From a virus, in the IMG/VR virus record IMGVR_UViG_3300028571_000064, positions 1 through 34,094 of that record: DNA of 34,094 bases, one strand, 5' to 3'. The notes beneath the pieces were generated by a model. That model searched no databases, was not told the origin of the DNA, and worked only from the letters and a program-made list of their open reading frames with translations. The translations under genes and the position numbers were made by a program. Of the stretch, positions 29,388-34,094 are shown piece after piece (the stretch's first letter is position 1; every line of letters begins with the position of its first letter).

Positions 29388-30182
29388 ATGGCACAAATAA
29401 CCGAATATTTAGCAAATAATTTAGACACGACAGTAGAAGGGAAAGCCCTCGACGCTAGAGTTGGTCAACTTATATCAAGGACAGTTATCCCAAGCTTGAA
29501 AGTAAGAATTGTAAGGAGAGATTACGGTTTAGGATATATCGCAAGAGAGATTAACGTAAGGCATCAAACAAACGTGAGCAGTGAGTTTATGAGCTATAAT
29601 CCCGTAATTGTGCTAATGAAAAAGAAAAGAAAGGCAAGCAGTTACGGTCATCTGGCAGGTAATAAGTGGGTGGAAGTAGGTGAACAGAAAACACAGGATC
29701 CGAACAAAAGCGATTACCAAGGAATAACTTGGACTGGCACATACCTTGGACCTGTTTATCAACACTTTATTTTCCGTACTGAAATTTCAGATTATTACCT
29801 TTCAACTGGCAGTGAAAAAATGACAGTTGAAAAATTAATGAACGGCTTTATTGCACATAACATAAATGTTTTAACGCAAGCCCACGGTTACACATTGATG
29901 GGGAGTAATAAAAAAAATATTATAATTAACGGTAGGGAAATTAAATCTAAGGTGGCAAAATTTGGTCTTGCAGTACGTATTGACAACCCGAGATTTAGAG
30001 AGGAAATTCTTAAAGTAAATGCAGATAATAATGCGTTGGGTCGGCAGGACTTTTTTCTAAGATTTTTGGACAATAGCTCCTTTTTTAATAGACAACCAAA
30101 ATACCTTTATGGTGAGATTTGCAAATTAGGGTTTAGGGCAGAGTATGCATCGGATGGCCTTATACAGCATATTGTAATATAA
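29388..30182 (+). CDS. Tail fibre or tip protein
   Basis: 264 residues. N-terminus AQITEYLANNLDTTVEGKALDARVGQL resembles the ALDARQGK motif common at the ends of phage fibre and collar domains. The rest, DFFLRFLDNSSFFNR and IINGREIKSKVAKF, is not recognised. It is followed by three hairpin repeats before the next tail gene. Confidence 0.5.
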   Translation: MAQITEYLANNLDTTVEGKALDARVGQLISRTVIPSLKVRIVRRDYGLGYIAREINVRHQTNVSSEFMSYNPVIVLMKKKRKASSYGHLAGNKWVEVGEQKTQDPNKSDYQGITWTGTYLGPVYQHFIFRTEISDYYLSTGSEKMTVEKLMNGFIAHNINVLTQAHGYTLMGSNKKNIIINGREIKSKVAKFGLAVRIDNPRFREEILKVNADNNALGRQDFFLRFLDNSSFFNRQPKYLYGEICKLGFRAEYASDGLIQHIVI

Positions 30183-30186
30183 AAAA

Positions 30187-30275
30187 AACGCCCTTCAAAG
30201 CAAGAAGTGCGTTAAAAAATGTCCTTCAAAGCAAGAAGTACATTAAAAAATGTCCTTCAAAGCAAGAAGTACATT
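30187..30275. repeat. Three tandem hairpin repeats with compensatory changes
   Basis: CCTTCAAAGCAAGAAGT occurs at 30191-30207, 30222-30238 and 30253-30269, period 31. Copy 1 is framed by AACGC...GCGTT and copies 2-3 by AATGT...ACATT, two compensated base pairs; inner CTTC pairs with GAAG. Each stem is preceded by A-runs, so on the minus strand T-runs follow it: possible leftward terminators. Confidence 0.75.
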
Positions 30276-30373
30276 AACGCTTGCAAAAGTAATGAATTAT
30301 TTTAATAATGCAAGTATATTGTAGAAAAATAATTTACTAGCCTTTAATTTATTAGATACAACAATAAACATAT

Positions 30374-33300
30374 ATGAAAATTAAACGCCTTGGGAACAAT
30401 TTAATTACGATTCTCCCGCAATTGTCTTCAACATATACGAAGGCAATAATGGGAGAGGAGACAGTAACGTTTGTGTGGGAGCAAAATAATATAACGCACT
30501 TTCAAATAGGTGATTATATATACTATGGTGCAAAGTTTACGCTCAACCAGTTGCCAACCATCAAAAAGGTAAGCACTACACTTTGGCAGTATAATGCTGT
30601 ATTTCAATCGCCGTTATACGACCTTTTAAAGGCTAATTATATGCTGTTTGATAACACGGCCATGCCTCCACAGGGTGAGTTTACGCTTACAGGTACAGCG
30701 CTTACTTTTGTTACACTGTTAGTGGCTAACCTTAACCGTGTATCTGGTTCAGTAGCTTGGTTTGTTGGGGAGGTTGTAGACACAGCTGTAACTACACTTA
30801 CATTTAGTAATGACAGCTGCTATGCCATATTAAGCCGACTGGCAGATGAGTTTAAAACTGAATACGACGTATCAGGTAACACAATACACTTATCAGAGCA
30901 AACCCGAAGTACCGACTTAGTACTTGAGTATGGTTCTATGCTTTATGATATTGAGCGCACCTCACTTAATAGCTCCGATGTAGTTACCCGGCTGTACGTG
31001 TACGGCGGAGAGCGGAATATTGCAGCAAGTTATCGCTCAGGTTCTAAGCGGTTATTATTGCCATCTCCTGCGTTGTACATTGAGTCCAACGTGGCCAATT
31101 ATGGCGTGATAGAGCGTGCGCAAACTTTCGATGATATTTACCCTCGCTTTGGGGCTACTGCCGCAGGAACTGTGACAGGTATTGGCGCAAGCATATATGA
31201 TTTTACGGACGCTCACCTTGACTTCAATGTCAATAGCTGTTTAGTTTCTGGCACTCCGGCAAAGGTTCGGTTTATCACTGGTCAATGTGCCGGCTACGAT
31301 CTTCAAATTAGTAGCTATAATAATTCCACAAAGTTATTTAAACTTATTGCCAATACAGATGATAAAAATTATAGTATCCCCAATGCAGTGTTATTCCCTG
31401 CCATTGGCGATAAATATGTGCTTATAGATGTGATAATGCCCGATAGTTATAGAATAGCTGCCGAGGCGGAACTATTGGCCAAAGCTACAGAGTACATTGG
31501 TAAAAATAGCAAGCCAAAGGTAAGTTATAGGTGTAACTTTAGTGCACTTTATGCCAAAGAAAACATGCCGGATATTCGATGCGGCGACACTTTGGTAATA
31601 CAGGATATCGATTTTGGGATAACACTCGAAACGCGAGTAGTGAAGTTGACACGTGGCATAACCGATGCCTATAATATACAGATTGAACTTTCGGATACCG
31701 TGAGTAAGTCTACTCTCACCCGCATAACAGAGGATGTGGCTACTGCCAACCATGGCGTGATATCAACGAATAAAGACATGAAGCAAAAATTTAATGCTGC
31801 GTACCGGAACCTCGATGAGCTTCGCACCCTGGTGTTTGATACCGATGGATACTTTGACCCACAAAACATTAAGCCACTCAGTATTGAAACAAGTATGCTG
31901 AGCGTAGGTGCTAAGAGCCAGCAGCTACAAACGAATATCGTATTTAAGCCAAATGATGGATTGGCATCAACATTTTCGTGGTCAGTGGGTTCGCTAGTAC
32001 ATTTTGGCATTAGCGATACGGAAGTAAAAACGTGGAATATACCCGCTTCATCAATTACAAATATTGAAGGATCACAATATATTTATGCCAAGTGTTCACG
32101 AACCGCCAGCGCGGGTGAAATTATCTTAAGTAGTACAGCCAATAAGTTTGACTTTGAAGCCGGTTATTGGTCATTCCTATTAGGAGTGCTACACGCTCCA
32201 ATAGATGGTGTGCGTGGCATTTCATTGACTTATGGGCAAACCGTTATTAATGGGCAGTATATCCGCACCGGGAAGATTAGCTCGGTTACTGGCGGTACTT
32301 ACTTTGACCTTAATACTGGAGAAATTGGCGGAAATTTAAAATTTGTTGCTGCGGACGGCGTATATACGAAAGTTGGTGACGGTATTAATACGGCAGTAGG
32401 CAATATCAAACAATCAAGCCGTAATTATCTACGGTTGTCAAGACTGGATTCAATTAATGGATGGGCGTCAGTGGGCGGTACAGTATCGCTTGTTTCAGAC
32501 CCCATTTATGGCAATGTTGTTGAATATTCACGCCCGCAAGGTGGTGGAGATTTTATGAAAGTATTTGGTATTGATGTATCAACTCTTAAAAATACCGATA
32601 TAGTTTATTATTGTATTGCAAAAAATATGAGTACTGACAATGGCGGGTCTTGGAATTTTGGTGGTTGGGTTGAAACATATTATTCTCTAAATCATACATC
32701 TGTTTTCAAAGACCTTGGCAATGGTTGGAAAATGTATTACGTTGCATTTAAAGCAGAAAACACGATTAGTTCAAGTAGTTATGCTTTTGGATTAAATTCA
32801 GTTGGTGGAACTTGGAGATTTCATTCATTTGGAGTTTGCAAGGGAAATACGCCACCTTCCGATTGGACAGCCGCACCCGAAGATATTGATACAGCAATTG
32901 CCACAGCTCAGAGTAAAGCGGACGCAACGGATTACCTAACCCAAGCCCTAAGCAAAGACACCTACAAACCACAGGGTTTAGATGTAGGGTTATTGTGGTC
33001 GAAAGTACTGCTCATGCGTGATACAAACGGTGATGTACAAGGCGGAATGAGTGGGCTTACAAATGATAATGTAGGAAATTGGACAGGTGGAACGTATCAA
33101 AATGCGATAGATTCGACACTTACTCCATCCAATGTATCTTGTATAGACAGAAAAGATGGAAGTGGGCATAGGGCAAAAGGTAAGCTTCTGTGGGATATAA
33201 ATGGAAACGTTTTCATTCATGGAAATTTAGAGCAAGAATCTAAGTTGTTTAAAGTAAGCGAAAATTCTGCAATCAAATTTGATAAATACAATATTAGAAT

Positions 33301-33739
33301 AGTAAGAGCCATTGGAACTCATGCAGCAAATTTATCTATTACATTTGGTCTTAACACAGAAATTAAATCAGGACAAGAACTGACTATTGTTATAAATAAT
33401 TATAGAACGGTAAATTACCCTGTTGTTTCAATTACTGGTACTTTTACACTTTTCTCTGAGCAAGTTCAATTCTTATACCCGTCTAGCATTGGCGGCGTAA
33501 TCGGAAATATCACCATACCGGCTCGTTCTTTTGCAATTATAAAAGGAACATTTAACAAGGACGTATATGAAGATTCAAGCTATGTAGGTTGTTTTTTAAT
33601 ATCCAGTTTTGTAATAACAAAGCCTGACGAACCTACTCACGCACAGAACTATATGGGTAATATTCCACGGACTATAACGGATGCAAATCCTTGGTACCTA
33701 ACAATAGATGCAACTACGGGAGAAATTTGTAAAAAATAG
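30374..33739 (+). CDS. Tail tip hub and receptor-binding/fibre protein
   Basis: 1121 residues, the last gene. Residues 1-450 contain IKRLGNNLITILPQLSSTYT, WYNAVF, TGTALTFVTLLVANLNRVSG and YARLSRLADEFKTEYDVSG-like hub features typical of tail-associated/baseplate hub proteins with an N-terminal attachment domain. After a helical linker the C-terminal half has a carbohydrate-binding-like beta domain (SVGGTVSLVSDPIYGNVVEY, GWKMYYVAFKAENTISS) and further beta-rich fibre regions, so it may recognise a host surface glycan. Standalone after a 190-bp repeat-containing gap. Confidence 0.7.
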   Translation: MKIKRLGNNLITILPQLSSTYTKAIMGEETVTFVWEQNNITHFQIGDYIYYGAKFTLNQLPTIKKVSTTLWQYNAVFQSPLYDLLKANYMLFDNTAMPPQGEFTLTGTALTFVTLLVANLNRVSGSVAWFVGEVVDTAVTTLTFSNDSCYAILSRLADEFKTEYDVSGNTIHLSEQTRSTDLVLEYGSMLYDIERTSLNSSDVVTRLYVYGGERNIAASYRSGSKRLLLPSPALYIESNVANYGVIERAQTFDDIYPRFGATAAGTVTGIGASIYDFTDAHLDFNVNSCLVSGTPAKVRFITGQCAGYDLQISSYNNSTKLFKLIANTDDKNYSIPNAVLFPAIGDKYVLIDVIMPDSYRIAAEAELLAKATEYIGKNSKPKVSYRCNFSALYAKENMPDIRCGDTLVIQDIDFGITLETRVVKLTRGITDAYNIQIELSDTVSKSTLTRITEDVATANHGVISTNKDMKQKFNAAYRNLDELRTLVFDTDGYFDPQNIKPLSIETSMLSVGAKSQQLQTNIVFKPNDGLASTFSWSVGSLVHFGISDTEVKTWNIPASSITNIEGSQYIYAKCSRTASAGEIILSSTANKFDFEAGYWSFLLGVLHAPIDGVRGISLTYGQTVINGQYIRTGKISSVTGGTYFDLNTGEIGGNLKFVAADGVYTKVGDGINTAVGNIKQSSRNYLRLSRLDSINGWASVGGTVSLVSDPIYGNVVEYSRPQGGGDFMKVFGIDVSTLKNTDIVYYCIAKNMSTDNGGSWNFGGWVETYYSLNHTSVFKDLGNGWKMYYVAFKAENTISSSSYAFGLNSVGGTWRFHSFGVCKGNTPPSDWTAAPEDIDTAIATAQSKADATDYLTQALSKDTYKPQGLDVGLLWSKVLLMRDTNGDVQGGMSGLTNDNVGNWTGGTYQNAIDSTLTPSNVSCIDRKDGSGHRAKGKLLWDINGNVFIHGNLEQESKLFKVSENSAIKFDKYNIRIVRAIGTHAANLSITFGLNTEIKSGQELTIVINNYRTVNYPVVSITGTFTLFSEQVQFLYPSSIGGVIGNITIPARSFAIIKGTFNKDVYEDSSYVGCFLISSFVITKPDEPTHAQNYMGNIPRTITDANPWYLTIDATTGEICKK

Positions 33740-33941
33740 ATAGTGTATTATGAAATGAAAATATAATGCCATGGGGTGCTACGTTGTTGTTGGGTGTTGT
33801 TGGGTGAACAGGTGAAGTTTGATGATGTATAGAGAAATGATTAAATAGTATTTAAAGGACGTTTAAAGGACGTTTAAAGGATGAATAGATGACCACGTGT
33901 TTGTTTATTTTATTTATGTATGGTTGTTTGAAAAATGTACA
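33740..33941. repeat. Right prophage end with iterons and terminal repeat
   Basis: No coding frame of note. TTTAAAGGA occurs three times at 33851-33859, 33862-33870 and 33873-33881, 11 bp apart. AAATGTACA at 33933-33941 is the inverted partner of the left end. CCTTTAA arms are the reverse complements of the left-end iterons in type, so transposase is expected to bind inverted at the two ends. Confidence 0.65.
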
Positions 33942-34094
33942 ATTTGTTTTTAAAATGCGTATAATTTGATTTTGTGATTAAGAATTAATAATTAAAAATT
34001 AATAATTAAAAATTTGTTTGACATTCTTTCATTTTTCCATTCCCATGCATTTCATACATGGCTAATCACATTTAACCACTTCGCGGTTTTTCAT
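33942..34094. other. Right host flank
   Basis: AT-rich DNA beyond the proposed right end. It contains repeated AATTAATAATTAAAAATT (about 33982-34012). No gene is supported. It begins ATTT, matching the four bases before the left end. Confidence 0.55.

Larger units (their letters stand above)
158..33941. mobile_element. Mu-like transposable prophage, apparently complete
   Basis: A 33.8-kb unit bounded by inverted copies of TGTACATTT (158-166 and, inverted, 33933-33941). It contains a repressor, MuA-like transposase, MuB-like ATPase, gp16-like, DUF3164, portal DUF935/Mu F fusion, DUF1320, terminases, protease, capsid, lysis and tail genes. Both ends start with TG, as Mu-type ends do. The tetranucleotide ATTT lies just outside each end (154-157 and 33942-33945), a possible 4-bp target duplication; Mu normally makes 5 bp, so the exact boundary is provisional. 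No sheath or baseplate J-type gene is visible, so a siphovirus-like tail is inferred. Confidence 0.85.

Noticed and set aside
30187-30275. CRISPR array
   Set aside because: Only three copies with short, near-identical spacers (14 bp) and A-runs; no cas genes. Structure is tandem hairpins.
31472-32010. Leftward frames within the tail hub gene
   Set aside because: They are shadows of the long rightward coding frame, with Ser/Cys/Leu-rich composition and no promoter.
34062-34094. Short leftward frame at the right edge
   Set aside because: Ten codons only (MKNREVVKCD), no supporting signals.

Overview
The window is almost entirely one Mu-like transposable prophage (about 158 to 33941) in a Bacteroidota-type genome. 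The Bacteroidota assignment rests on promoters of the -33 TTG / -7 TAnnTTTG type, a DUF4494 protein, Bacteroidota-style phage genes, and families of short GC-rich palindromic repeats. Short host flanks remain at both sides: a 20-codon gene start at the left edge and AT-rich DNA on the right. The ends carry an inverted TGTACATTT with nearby 11-bp-spaced iterons, a likely transposase-binding arrangement.

Left to right: (1) 158-1900, left end, repressor (-), operator-like palindromes and a Ner-like gene. (2) 2038-7857, transposition and early genes (+): MuA-like transposase, MuB-like ATPase, a second P-loop ATPase, a gp16-like protein, DUF3164, DUF4494 and small ORFs. (3) 7895-9034, a strong terminator followed by two paralogous small genes and a non-coding 80-bp template. 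(4) 9035-12455, accessory genes: HAD hydrolase, small DNA-binding proteins, a structured leader RNA, an antirepressor-like gene and a membrane-protein cargo gene with its own promoter and terminator. (5) 12508-19505 (-), tail completion, portal fused to Mu F-like head protein, DUF1320, large and small terminase. (6) 19656-33739 (+), protease/scaffold, capsid, lysis cassette (amidase, holin-like, spanin-like), tail tube, frameshifted tail chaperone, tape measure and tip/fibre genes. No sheath or baseplate-wedge gene is seen, so a long non-contractile tail is likely.

The most striking content is in part 3. An 80-bp segment (8883-8962) matches a segment in each of the two small genes (8285-8364 and 8699-8778). 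Every mismatch, 16 of 16 and 18 of 18, falls on an adenine of the third copy. That is the signature of a diversity-generating retroelement: template repeat TR and variable repeats VR1 and VR2. Yet no reverse transcriptase or Avd-like gene is found anywhere in the prophage. The two target proteins are very short and do not look like the usual C-type-lectin targets. This may be a diversification cassette served in trans by a host or other-phage reverse transcriptase, or one that uses an unrecognised mutator.

Other points: palindromic repeats inserted in frame into several phage genes, a (GTTT)9 tract, tandem hairpins with compensatory base changes, an attenuator-like RNA upstream of the antirepressor-like gene, and a portal/head fusion with an extra C-terminal domain. 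All functions are read from sequence and remembered family features; no database search was run.
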